From: Exilibacterium tricleocarpae
GTDB lineage: Bacteria > Pseudomonadota > Gammaproteobacteria > Pseudomonadales > Cellvibrionaceae
NCBI RefSeq assembly: GCF_007004655.1
Contig: NZ_ML660111.1
Coordinates: forward strand, 1-64,000
DNA: 64,000 bases
Direction of reading: 5' to 3'
Of the stretch, positions 8,138 to 17,193 are shown in pieces. Every line of letters starts with the position of its first letter. Within the stretch, counting starts at the first letter, position 1. Position numbers and translations under genes: made by a program. The notes under the pieces are model-generated. The model searched no databases and was not told the origin of the DNA. It was given only the letters and a program-made list of their open reading frames with translations.

Positions 8138-9877
8138 CTAATCTTCCGCCGCTACCGCTGACCAGCGCAGCAAGCCCATGCCGGCCAGTATCATCGCAAT
8201 TCCCATCAGCAGAAATAACGCGTTTCCGGGGGCGCTCCAGCTAAACGCGCACAGTAAGCCGGTCGCCACGCCCAGCAATGTCAGGAGCTTGCCGAGAAAC
8301 AGGCCTTGTCGGGGATCGGCCGCTCTTTGCTCGAGTGCGGACAGCGGGCGACGCAGGTTCATGGAAAACCGGGCCAGCTCACTCCCCCGCTGGTTTCGTG
8401 CGCGGGCAAACCACAGCCGGGTGAGACAAAAGTACCCGCCGGTAATCAGCGCCTGGGCCGCGATGGTGGTCGCGATTTTCAGATCGATGGATTCACGCGC
8501 AGTCAGTGGTTGTTCGCTTAATACTGTTCCCAGCCATTGCACCGAAAAACCAAACTGCATAAACAATGATACTGTCAGGCCGACGAGAACCGTGCTCCAG
8601 CCCGCCCAGTCGGGGGTTCGGCGCACGACCACCGCCAGCAATGCAGGAATTGCCAAAGGCATCTGCAGCAGGGCGCCAAACAGCATCATCAGATCGAAAA
8701 ACCCGATGCCCTCCAAGGTGCTGAAAATGAGCGCCATCAGTGTTGCCAGCAGCCCATTTATCAATGTGGTTGTTTTACCTATGCGCAGCAGCCTGGCCTC
8801 GGACGGCTCAGCGTGGCCGTACAGCGGGTAAACATTGCGCACGAATATGCCGGCATTGCGATTTAACGCCGTCGTCATCGGCGCAATGGTGGCCGCTATC
8901 ATGGCCGCCATAATCAGTCCTAATGTGCCGATGGGCATATAGTGCTCAACGAAATACAGGTAAGCGGCATTGCCGGCATTTGCCCCGAGGTTGGGATAGG
9001 CCTGTTGCAGCTGGATATTGTCGGCGGCTACAACCCAGGGCGGGATAAACCACAGCACCGGCCCCACCAAAAACAGGAAGCCGGCCAGGCTGGCAGCTCT
9101 TTGCGCCTCGGCTTCATTGCGGGTGACCAAAAACCGATAGCAGGTGATCGCGTTGTTGGTGGACAACGACTGTTTAACCAGCATCATCATTGACCAGAAC
9201 AGAAAAATTGTGGTGATGTTCAAGTCGCTGCCGGCAATGAAGTCAACCGGAAAACGATTGATCAGCTCGGTTGGCCCGCCGGCCTGATAGAGCGCGAAAC
9301 CGCCGGTCACCATAGTGACCGCCATCAGCATAACGAGCTGTACGACATTGGTTGCCGATACCGTCCACGAGCCGCCGCTGATGGCGATAAACGTCACAAT
9401 CAGTCCGGTGAAGACAATGGTACCGGTAAGTGATATATCGAACACCGCGGCGGTGAACAGCGCCAGCCCATTGAGCCAGAAAGCGGCGGCTATGGTCGAC
9501 AGGGGAAATTGCAGCCAGGTAAAGAGTTGCTCTGTCGGCCGGCCGAAGCGCTGGCGTATCACCTGCATGGGTGTTTCGACGCGCAGCTTTCGATAGCGGG
9601 CGGCGAAATAACGGGCGGCGATAAAAAAACCTGCGGCATTGCCCCAAAACAATACCAGCACCGCGATGCCGTCCTCAAACGCCTTGCTCGCTGCGCCGGT
9701 AAAGGTCCAGGCGGAAAACTGCGTCATAAACGCTGTGCTTCCCGCCATCCACCACACCATGGCTCCCCCGGCGTTGACAAACTGACTGCTGTCAGTGGCG
9801 AACTTTCTAAAGCCGAAAGTTGCCGCCAGAATAAAGGTGATATAAGCCGCTAACACGACTCCGTCGATGGTGGACAC
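8138..9877 (-). CDS. Sodium:solute symporter (SSS family), probable oligoalginate or uronate importer
   Basis: A 579-residue, very hydrophobic protein with about 13-14 membrane segments, of the SSS/SLC5 family. It starts STIDGVVLAAYITFILA and shares the motif FMTQFSAWTFTGAA with the second symporter at 19347-21131. SSS transporters of alginate loci (ToaA-like) move unsaturated mono- or oligo-uronates with sodium. The location between kdgK and the lyases supports that substrate, but it is inference. Its start is 44 bases from the end of the heparinase-like lyase gene, so the two are probably co-transcribed. Confidence 0.9.
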   Translation of the reverse strand: MSTIDGVVLAAYITFILAATFGFRKFATDSSQFVNAGGAMVWWMAGSTAFMTQFSAWTFTGAASKAFEDGIAVLVLFWGNAAGFFIAARYFAARYRKLRVETPMQVIRQRFGRPTEQLFTWLQFPLSTIAAAFWLNGLALFTAAVFDISLTGTIVFTGLIVTFIAISGGSWTVSATNVVQLVMLMAVTMVTGGFALYQAGGPTELINRFPVDFIAGSDLNITTIFLFWSMMMLVKQSLSTNNAITCYRFLVTRNEAEAQRAASLAGFLFLVGPVLWFIPPWVVAADNIQLQQAYPNLGANAGNAAYLYFVEHYMPIGTLGLIMAAMIAATIAPMTTALNRNAGIFVRNVYPLYGHAEPSEARLLRIGKTTTLINGLLATLMALIFSTLEGIGFFDLMMLFGALLQMPLAIPALLAVVVRRTPDWAGWSTVLVGLTVSLFMQFGFSVQWLGTVLSEQPLTARESIDLKIATTIAAQALITGGYFCLTRLWFARARNQRGSELARFSMNLRRPLSALEQRAADPRQGLFLGKLLTLLGVATGLLCAFSWSAPGNALFLLMGIAMILAGMGLLRWSAVAAED

Positions 9878-9921
9878 ACGCTATACCTGTTTAAAACTTG
9901 GCGCCAATGAGCTGAGCTGCA

Positions 9922-12366
9922 TCAGCGTATGACCAGGTTACCGCTTTCCTCCAGCGAGTAAACTATGGCGCCTTTCTCCACGGAAAAAGCAATTGCGTTG
10001 CCGTTTAGTGTAATCGATGTAATGGGCCGCTGTGGCCACTGCAGTTTAAAGCGGGTTTTGCGTTCCACTTCGACGGCGCCGGTATAGCCGGTTTCGCCGT
10101 ATTCGATCGCCAGGGATACCGGTTCGGTGGTGCGCAGGTAATTCTTGCCCGCATAGTCGATATAAGTGCCTTGCTGTATGGCGAACTGCTGTGTCCCTGC
10201 GACGGTCTTGCGTTGCCAGGCGAACGTGGCATCGCTTTCCAAAGCCTCAACTTTTAATTTTTCCCGGCCCGCTTTTTTGAAGAAAATGTCATTGCCATTT
10301 GGGCTTTTCACGGTTGCTGCGAGATAGGTCGAAGTCGACAAATCTGATATTTCGGGCGGCGTTTCTCCCTCGCCGAGAGGGTATAGTATTTGAGCGAGCA
10401 ACGCCTCGCTGGCCTGCTTTTCTATCTTTAGCATCGGCGTTTGCACATAGTCGCTTTTTATATAAGTAGTTTCGCCCTTTTTTATCTCAATCGTGGCATT
10501 CGAGTGGAATTGTTGTGTGAGAAGCTGTGCTTCAGGACCATATTCATCGGCGTCATATTGCCAGAAAAATTGTTTCCCTGCGCGCCTCAGCTTTGCCCGC
10601 CCGCCGTGAAAGTAGGCGGCAAACCGGCCTTTTTTGCCATCCAGTGTTTTTGCCTCATCGATAACCAGGAAATACTCGTCCTGTATGAAAGCAACGGCGC
10701 GTTTTGCATGACCGATCGGCTCGTCCAGATAAAGCCGAAAGGGCGCCGCTTTTTGTTCAAAGTCAAAAAAGGCGGTATTGAGCCTGCTGTCGGACGCCGG
10801 TGGCTGGTTTTCCACACTGTCCCCCAGCGGTATATCATTCAGCGTCAGGGTGTTGTGAGCCGGAGCCAACCGGTACCACTGGTAGCGAATATCTTCGCCA
10901 TAGCTTTTTCTGCTGTAGCCGCTGTCACTGGCCATCATCTGTCCTTTGGCGTAGATGATAAAACTCAGGTGGTCGTGATGGTCGTGATTGTCCGCGTGAG
11001 GGACACCGTGAAACAGCAGGAACATTTGCTCCTTATCGTCATCCAGCCATTGATTGCGGAAAATACTCTGGCCGCCGGCCATAAAAATGGTGGGATCGAT
11101 CGAGGGCGGGCTGCTGCGGACATCCGGGTTGTAAGTGATCAGTTCATACAGTTCTTTCGGGTAGTCCCAGGACGCACCGGTGTAGTTGAAGCCGGTCTTT
11201 TTTTCCACCTGATTGAAAGGTTCGAAGTCGGTATTTTCGAACCCCCACTGCAGGATCTCACCGAAAGGTACATCCGGGTTCAGGCGCGACCGGTAAGCCA
11301 GATAAGGAGTGGTTACCATTTGCGTCGGTACCGGGCGGATATAGGAATCTTCAATATTCATCATCCAGCCGCGACCGTTGCGGGCAATGAGCCCCCACTC
11401 CATCGACGGTAAAAATGTTTCGAACAGATTTACATCGGAGACGTTTTTGTAGTGGTATAGGTAGGGGACGTAGTTGATCCACGAAAATATATAGTACTGC
11501 GCGCCCTCACGGTAGATACCATCGGCGCTGAAGTGATAAGCGGTATTGCGGTTGGCTGCTCTATGGGCCTTGGTGAGCCAGTTTTTTGCGTCGGGATGAT
11601 CAGAGAGCACCAACGCCAGGCTCGCCAGCCCCCAAGCCGGTTTCGAGAGATGGTTGTGGGGACGCTTTGCCCAGGTATCAAGGTCTTTATAAGTGTAGGC
11701 AGCTTCTTTGACTAAGCGCCGTCGAATCTCCCGGTCTTCATCGGCGCTGAGAAAAGGCTGAATAAAGTCATAAGCTGCCGCCAGGGTCTGACTCCATACA
11801 CCGCGATATATCTCATCCACACTTTTATCGATGCCGCTTTTTCTCGGGTCCAGTTGGTAGATAGGGCCGTCGTAGGCCCGCAGTAATGCTTGTTTGGCCC
11901 TGTCGAGGTAGTACTGCTTTTGTTTTTTATTCTCTTCAAACAAGAACATAAAGGCATTATAGGCCGCCAGCTGAGTCATATCGCCATAGTACCGGTGGAC
12001 GGCCTGGTTGCCTTCCTCAAGTTTAACCGGGGGCGGGATAGGTATGGTCAGGTAACGGTGCTCTTTCACCGCCTTCCAGTAGCTGCGCGCGGTTTGGTCT
12101 TTTGTAAAGCGGGTCTTTAGTGTATCTATATCGCTTTCTTTAAACCACAGCGATGGGTGTACTTCCCGCTCCGGCAAAATGGCTGTTTCATCAACCTTGA
12201 AGCCTGAGTAAGTGGTGTAGTCTGCGCCTGCATAGTCCTTTCCGGCAAAGGACGTGCCACAAGCGAGCAAGCCTGTAAGAATTATTAAACAAGCATAAAG
12301 GTTTCCGGTTATCCTGTTGGTGGTTGGGCTTATATATTTCATCTTCGGCATCTTCACCTTCGTCAA
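9922..12366 (-). CDS. Exported heparinase II/III-like polysaccharide lyase, probably alginate/oligoalginate-active
   Basis: An 814-residue protein. The N terminus has a hydrophobic export signal (LYACLIILTGLLACGTSFA) with either a lipobox-like LLAC or a signal peptidase I site after SFA. An alpha/alpha-barrel domain (about 60-400, with the segment HPSLWFKESDIDTLK and the conserved RPHNHLSKPAWG) is followed by a heparinase II/III-type beta domain with a His-rich motif (ADNHDHHDHLSFIIYAKG). The layout fits exo-acting lyases of PL15, PL39 or a related family; I cannot assign the family with certainty. Context makes alginate or oligoalginate the likely substrate. Unlike the two PL17 enzymes next to it, this one is exported. 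A 182-base gap with a repeat element separates it from PL17. Confidence 0.8.
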   Translation of the reverse strand: MTKVKMPKMKYISPTTNRITGNLYACLIILTGLLACGTSFAGKDYAGADYTTYSGFKVDETAILPEREVHPSLWFKESDIDTLKTRFTKDQTARSYWKAVKEHRYLTIPIPPPVKLEEGNQAVHRYYGDMTQLAAYNAFMFLFEENKKQKQYYLDRAKQALLRAYDGPIYQLDPRKSGIDKSVDEIYRGVWSQTLAAAYDFIQPFLSADEDREIRRRLVKEAAYTYKDLDTWAKRPHNHLSKPAWGLASLALVLSDHPDAKNWLTKAHRAANRNTAYHFSADGIYREGAQYYIFSWINYVPYLYHYKNVSDVNLFETFLPSMEWGLIARNGRGWMMNIEDSYIRPVPTQMVTTPYLAYRSRLNPDVPFGEILQWGFENTDFEPFNQVEKKTGFNYTGASWDYPKELYELITYNPDVRSSPPSIDPTIFMAGGQSIFRNQWLDDDKEQMFLLFHGVPHADNHDHHDHLSFIIYAKGQMMASDSGYSRKSYGEDIRYQWYRLAPAHNTLTLNDIPLGDSVENQPPASDSRLNTAFFDFEQKAAPFRLYLDEPIGHAKRAVAFIQDEYFLVIDEAKTLDGKKGRFAAYFHGGRAKLRRAGKQFFWQYDADEYGPEAQLLTQQFHSNATIEIKKGETTYIKSDYVQTPMLKIEKQASEALLAQILYPLGEGETPPEISDLSTSTYLAATVKSPNGNDIFFKKAGREKLKVEALESDATFAWQRKTVAGTQQFAIQQGTYIDYAGKNYLRTTEPVSLAIEYGETGYTGAVEVERKTRFKLQWPQRPITSITLNGNAIAFSVEKGAIVYSLEESGNLVIR

Positions 12367-12426
12367 TTACAAGTTTGTTGTGTGTCGGGCTGCTGCTGTC
12401 TGGAGTGAATGACACTTAAGCGAGCA

Positions 12427-12475
12427 AGTGCCAATTGACCGATCCGCCTCTGGATAGAACTTTCAGAAACACGTT
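12427..12475. repeat. Half copy of a dispersed intergenic repeat
   Basis: About 49 bases starting AGTGCCAATTGACC and including TTTCAGAAACACG match the left part of the inverted repeat element at 26619-26755. The right arm is absent here. It lies in the 182-base gap between the heparinase-like lyase and the PL17 gene. Confidence 0.6.
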
Positions 12476-12548
12476 GTAAACTCTTCCCTGGGAACTCGCC
12501 TAGGGCGCCTACTGTCGCTTAAGGCGCCTGAAGCGAGCGCCATTGTTA

Positions 12549-14753
12549 TCAGTGGGTTTTTTCTACTGAAAACATATTTTGCCAAGTGTAAGTCTTTCCT
12601 GAAAATGTCACGGTGTGCTGCGCCGATGTGTCGGGTTGCGGCTGATTGCTAATCATGACGGTGTAGCAGTTGCTTGCTGTGGTGTGTAGGCGAACAACGG
12701 AAGCCGTCTGATCATGCCCGATAACCTCGACGCGACTGATACTGCCGCGGGCATCGGTAGAGGACTCTGTCGCCTCATCGAAGTAGCCGTGAGTTTCATA
12801 AGCGGTCGCAAATAACTGGTTCGCCCCCTTTGTTCTGACAATAACGGCAGGTTCGCTGCGTAGATTAAAATCCGGATCGTTGGCACCTGTGCGCGTCATA
12901 ATAATTTCGCCGCCGCGGGGCACGGCGATTGTAACCGAGTAGTAGCTCTGTCCCATCAGCCAGGAGAGAGAGGCCGAGCCTGGCGTTGCTGCGGTATCGC
13001 TGCGGGCCACTTCCCACAGGTGCTGGTAGCCGTTTGCCTGTCCCAGCGGCGCAAGATGTTTGTGGGTCTGATAGGAAAAGTCTGTTTGAATTATTTGTCC
13101 ATGATAATGAATCGGGTAGTCGTACCGGTGCTCATCGGCGCTCGTTAATCGAAACAGGTCCAGCAACACCGGGCATTCACATTCCTGCAAAGACAGCAGC
13201 AAAACGGTGCGCTGCATGTCTACACCGTCATAGTAACCCCCTGCATAGGCGCTCATGCCCTGGCCCGCAGCGTTGTCGGTAATGAAAAAGTGTGGTGTTC
13301 CCCAGTTTCTTTCCGCGGCGGCGGTGCTGCCGTCATGCTGGCTTTTTTCATCGACGACAACAGTATTGTGTGCAATCGTCTGCTTACAATAGCTGCTGTT
13401 TTCCCGGATATAACGGCCGCCGAATTTAGGCTCGATATTTACCCAGCGCCCGAAACCATAGTCATACAGCACTTCCTGTCCGCGATTAAACCAGCTGAGG
13501 TGCAGGCCGTCAAAGTGGCCGTGATCGAGGGCGCTGTGAAGCGTATGATCGCTGCCGTGCTGACCGAACCACAACAGAGCCATATGAGTGTCTCGATGGC
13601 GGTCGCTCTGGCGCAGTATGCCAATACCGCCACGGTCACCGGCCGGGCCGTCCCTGAGTAGCACGCTGTCCCAGGTTGTGGCGTGCGAAGGCTGCGCGCT
13701 TGCCGCTTTAGCCAGTTCCAGGCCCGCAGCGCTGATCCAAACCGCGTTCTGTTGATTAGCCATCTCTATCAGCTTGGGGTCCTGCGAGTAGCGGCTGTAA
13801 CAGATGCTGGTCGCTATGAGAACCCCTTCATCCCTGATATTCATAGACCTCGACGCATCATTCAGCGCGGGCAGGGTGCCGTTGGGAAAAGCCGTCGCCA
13901 TCAGCGCAAAGCTGGTGCGTCTGATAATTTGCTCGTTATAGTTGTAGATATTCAGCTGTGGTTGCCGCCGGGCGATAGCTTCGGCAAATAAAAGCAGTGG
14001 CCTGATGGCAAAGCGATGGTAGTAGGGGCCCTCCATATAATAGCCGTCAGCGGAAAACAATTGCGACAATTGTGCTAAGAAGCCGCCACTGGTGCTGTCG
14101 CCTTTGAGCCCGTAGATGGCTTTGTCGACAATGGACTGGTCATTGACGGCATAGCCACATAAGCCGACCGCCGCGACAAACCACAGGCCGTGGTTGTGCA
14201 CGATATCGAAATCGTGTTGATAGGTTTCCGTAAACAGTGAGGCCATTTCCCGCAGCAGGCTATTTTCAATCAGTTGTTTCTGTTCCTCAGTCAATGTCTG
14301 TTGGATACAGCTGTACGCGTCCGCCGCATAGAGCAGCCACATACTTTCATTCAGGGTCTGGTGAAACAGGCGCCCGGGCGGGTTGCTGTCGCGACTGGTG
14401 TTCAGCGTCAGCGACGGGTATACCTTTGCGTACTGTGTCAGCATTTCGGCGGCATAGTCGCGGTACTGCGGCTTACCCGTAATAAGGAACAGCAGGCCGG
14501 CCGAATGCAGGAAAATATAATTCTGCTTGTGGCGATGATGTTCATAGCCGCCGGCTTCACCGTGGCCCGGCACTTCAATGGGGTTGGCCATATATTCAGT
14601 CAGCGCTTTGGTCCTTGCCGTAATTGAACGGACCAGTAGAGAGTGCTGTTGTTCGTTTTCACGCTGATCTGAAAGATAGGCCTTAACAGTCGCAGCTTCA
14701 TCATGGCTCATCAACAGGGGTTGATAGCTGTCTGGATCATAGTTCATCGTCAA
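12549..14753 (-). CDS. PL17 oligoalginate lyase, copy A, no signal peptide
   Basis: A 734-residue PL17 enzyme with an N-terminal alginate-lyase alpha/alpha barrel and a C-terminal heparinase II/III beta domain. Residues equivalent to the catalytic set of Saccharophagus Alg17C are visible: Asn187-His188 (in VHNHGLW), Tyr244 (in EGPYYHRF), and a downstream Tyr in LYDYGFGRW (Tyr432). The metal-site region DHGHFD is at 410-415. It should release unsaturated uronate monomers from oligoalginate. Unlike Alg17C, a lipoprotein, it starts MTMNYDPDSY with no signal, so it appears cytosolic. Compared with copy B it has an extra block of about eight residues (SDHTLHSA) just before DHGHFD. It lies 25 bases downstream of copy B, in one operon. 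Confidence 0.92.
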   Translation of the reverse strand: MTMNYDPDSYQPLLMSHDEAATVKAYLSDQRENEQQHSLLVRSITARTKALTEYMANPIEVPGHGEAGGYEHHRHKQNYIFLHSAGLLFLITGKPQYRDYAAEMLTQYAKVYPSLTLNTSRDSNPPGRLFHQTLNESMWLLYAADAYSCIQQTLTEEQKQLIENSLLREMASLFTETYQHDFDIVHNHGLWFVAAVGLCGYAVNDQSIVDKAIYGLKGDSTSGGFLAQLSQLFSADGYYMEGPYYHRFAIRPLLLFAEAIARRQPQLNIYNYNEQIIRRTSFALMATAFPNGTLPALNDASRSMNIRDEGVLIATSICYSRYSQDPKLIEMANQQNAVWISAAGLELAKAASAQPSHATTWDSVLLRDGPAGDRGGIGILRQSDRHRDTHMALLWFGQHGSDHTLHSALDHGHFDGLHLSWFNRGQEVLYDYGFGRWVNIEPKFGGRYIRENSSYCKQTIAHNTVVVDEKSQHDGSTAAAERNWGTPHFFITDNAAGQGMSAYAGGYYDGVDMQRTVLLLSLQECECPVLLDLFRLTSADEHRYDYPIHYHGQIIQTDFSYQTHKHLAPLGQANGYQHLWEVARSDTAATPGSASLSWLMGQSYYSVTIAVPRGGEIIMTRTGANDPDFNLRSEPAVIVRTKGANQLFATAYETHGYFDEATESSTDARGSISRVEVIGHDQTASVVRLHTTASNCYTVMISNQPQPDTSAQHTVTFSGKTYTWQNMFSVEKTH

Positions 14754-14778
14754 TTCCGAGGGTTAATTAAGGCCGGTG

Positions 14779-16938
14779 TTATACACCGGCCACATTATTA
14801 TCTGTTATGGCAAAGAAGCCTTGCCAGTGGTAAGTGTCGTTTTCCACCTCGACAATATTTTGTGTCTTCGGCGTTACGCCAGGAGCATTGCTGACCATAA
14901 TGGTCATGTGGATGTCTTTGCCGGTCAATCTGACCACGGAGCCCTGGGCTGTGTGGCCCAGCACCTCAATGCGCTCCAGGGCACCGGTGGCACCCGCGCA
15001 GTACTCCGATGCTTCGTCGAAATGCCCGTGGGTTTCAAAAGCGGATGCAAACAGCGTGTCGCCGGCATTTTTTCGAAGTAGCAGGCAGTTTTCCGTGCGC
15101 AGGTTGAACTCGGGGTCGTTGGCACCGGTTTGCGCAAAAATCAACTCCGCTGCGGTGCTCGCGGACAGCCAGGTATAGAAGCTTTTGTTCTGCAGCCAGG
15201 TGAGCTTTAAGCCGTTTGTAACATCACCTTTAGCCACCTGAAATAAATGTTGGTAGCCATTGTTTGACCCCAGCAGGCTGCGCTGCTCTTTGTCGTAGCT
15301 GTAGTCTATATTGGTTTGCATGATCTGGCCGGCGTAATGCAGCACATAGTCGTAGAGATGGGCCTGCCGGCTCGACAGCCTGTAGAGATCGATCAATACG
15401 GGAAAATCGAGCTCGGGTAACGATATCAGTAACGCTGTCCTTTGCATGCCAATGTCGCGAAAGTGATGGTTGGCGAACGCGCTCATGGCCTGGGCGTTGC
15501 CCTGGCCAATAAAAAAATGGGGCTGGCCGTGCACCTGATCGGCCCGATCGGCTTCGGCATTGTTTTGGCACAGCTGGTCCACCACTACGCAATTGTGTGC
15601 AACCGTCTGCCTGGCCCAGGAATGATTCTGGGGCAGATAGCGCCCGCCGAATTTACTTTCCACATTGACCCAGCGGCCAAAGCCATACTCGCGAAGCACT
15701 TCCTGGTCGCGGTTGAACAGAGTGATACCGAGCGTATCGAAATGCCCGTGGTCCATGCCGTGCTGGCCATAGTTCATTGTGACCTGGCTGAGGTCGCCCC
15801 GCGCGTTTTGCAGGCGCAAGTAGCCTTGGGCACCCCTATTGCCGTCGGGGCCTTCATTCAGTTCGATACTGGGCCAGTGTATGGGCTGCTGCTCTTTTAG
15901 AGTGTCGACTTGTTGTGCCAGCGTCTGGGCGCAGGGATGTAACCAGATTCTCCCCTGTCGCTGCGCGACGGCAGTCAGGGTATCACTGTGGCCATAGTGC
16001 GAGTAGCCCAGCGCCACGGCGGTCACCACACCCTCGTCCTGTATGTTCATTGTTCTGGAGGCATCATTGAGTGCCGGGAAGTCGCCGTTGGGGTAGGCGG
16101 TTGCCAGCAGCGCCTGGATAGTCTTGTGAATCACTCGGTCTTTATAGTTATAAATATCCAGCTCAGGTCTGTGCAGGTGCAGGGCTTCGGCGAATAAGCA
16201 CAGGGGATGGATCGCGAACCTGTGGTAGTAGGGACCCTCGACGTAGTACCCCGAGGGCGAGAAAAGCCGGCTGATCTGGGCCAGAAAACCACCGCTCTCG
16301 CGGTCGCCCGCCTGACCGTCAACGGCCAGGTCAACATACTTTTCTTCTCCCACTGTCAGCGCGCTAATGCCGACGGCTGCGACAGCCCACAAACCGTGGT
16401 TGTGTATGCGATCGAAGTCGTGGCGGTAGGTTTCGGTAAAGAGGTGCAGCATCGGGTAGAAAAGCCCCTGCTCTATGGTCTCGCGCTGCTCGCCGGGCAG
16501 TGTTTCTTTTATATAGCCATAGCCGAGAGAAGCGAACAGCAACCATATCTGCTCGTTTAAAATCTGGTGAAACAGGCGTCCCGGAGGGTTGGTATTCTTT
16601 TGCGGATGGAAGTCCATGTGCAGGTACTGCTTGGCATAGCCGAGTAGCCACTGCCCGGCGAACTCGGCATAGACGGGGTTTTGGGTCAACTGATAGAGCA
16701 GGCCGGTGCCTTCTATCAATCTGGCATTTTCTTTGTGCCTATTATGCGCGTAACTTCCCGCCTCACCCTGGCCGGGTATTTGAACGGTTTGCTGCAGATG
16801 AGGTTCTAATCGGTTGGACAGCAGCTTTATGCTTCTCGCAATCACTCCCTCACCACGCCCGGCCTGACCGAGATTGTTGAGTCGTTTGGCGGTGGTCAGC
16901 GGGAACAGGGTATCATGAGACATCGTCGACATAACCAA
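14779..16938 (-). CDS. PL17 oligoalginate lyase, copy B, no signal peptide
   Basis: A 719-residue PL17 enzyme homologous to the next gene over most of its length. Catalytic-set residues are Asn180-His181 (in IHNHGLW) and Tyr237 (in EGPYYHRF), followed by the HGMDHGHFD metal region and a Tyr in REYGFGRW. The N terminus (MVMSTMSHDTLFPL) has no export signal, so it is predicted cytosolic. It is the first gene of the minus-strand lyase operon and is divergent from kdgF across a 255-base AT-rich control region. Two non-identical copies suggest division of labour, for example M- versus G-ended oligomers, but this is not shown by the sequence. ATG 16932 or 16923 are alternative starts. Confidence 0.92.
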   Translation of the reverse strand: MVMSTMSHDTLFPLTTAKRLNNLGQAGRGEGVIARSIKLLSNRLEPHLQQTVQIPGQGEAGSYAHNRHKENARLIEGTGLLYQLTQNPVYAEFAGQWLLGYAKQYLHMDFHPQKNTNPPGRLFHQILNEQIWLLFASLGYGYIKETLPGEQRETIEQGLFYPMLHLFTETYRHDFDRIHNHGLWAVAAVGISALTVGEEKYVDLAVDGQAGDRESGGFLAQISRLFSPSGYYVEGPYYHRFAIHPLCLFAEALHLHRPELDIYNYKDRVIHKTIQALLATAYPNGDFPALNDASRTMNIQDEGVVTAVALGYSHYGHSDTLTAVAQRQGRIWLHPCAQTLAQQVDTLKEQQPIHWPSIELNEGPDGNRGAQGYLRLQNARGDLSQVTMNYGQHGMDHGHFDTLGITLFNRDQEVLREYGFGRWVNVESKFGGRYLPQNHSWARQTVAHNCVVVDQLCQNNAEADRADQVHGQPHFFIGQGNAQAMSAFANHHFRDIGMQRTALLISLPELDFPVLIDLYRLSSRQAHLYDYVLHYAGQIMQTNIDYSYDKEQRSLLGSNNGYQHLFQVAKGDVTNGLKLTWLQNKSFYTWLSASTAAELIFAQTGANDPEFNLRTENCLLLRKNAGDTLFASAFETHGHFDEASEYCAGATGALERIEVLGHTAQGSVVRLTGKDIHMTIMVSNAPGVTPKTQNIVEVENDTYHWQGFFAITDNNVAGV

Positions 16939-16949
16939 ATTAGTCAGAT

Positions 16950-16960
16950 TTGTAATATTA
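16950..16960. promoter_or_regulatory. Degenerate operator upstream of PL17 copy B
   Basis: TTGTAATATTA keeps the first eight bases of TTGTAATACAA and lies 12 bases upstream of the PL17 start. It is weaker than the perfect site for kdgF in the same divergent region. Confidence 0.3.
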
Positions 16961-17103
16961 TAAGGCTAATAAAAGAGCATCCTTACTAAAGTAACACTAC
17001 CGAGAGATATTTAAAAAAATAAAAAAACATTATTTATCAACTAGATAGCTTTTTTCTCACGGCGCGGTTTTTTTAATATACGTTATCTAAAAATTGCTGT
17101 ATA

Positions 17104-17114
17104 TTGTATTACAA
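17104..17114. promoter_or_regulatory. Putative GntR operator, perfect 11-mer (kdgF / PL17 divergent region)
   Basis: TTGTATTACAA overlaps a TATATT (17100-17105) that could be a -10 box for kdgF, whose ATG is 80 bases downstream. It is identical to the kdgK site. The surrounding 255 bases are notably AT-rich and hold no gene. Confidence 0.55.
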
Positions 17115-17193
17115 AAATACATGAAGTGAAACTGATCGACTGATATCTGTTTCGTTGACCGATAGTTTCTAAACCCTGAGCAGGGGAAATGGT

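Noticed and set aside
10441..11412. A 323-codon plus-strand frame within the heparinase-like lyase gene
   Set aside because: It is the mirror of a well-supported exported lyase on the minus strand and has no family features.
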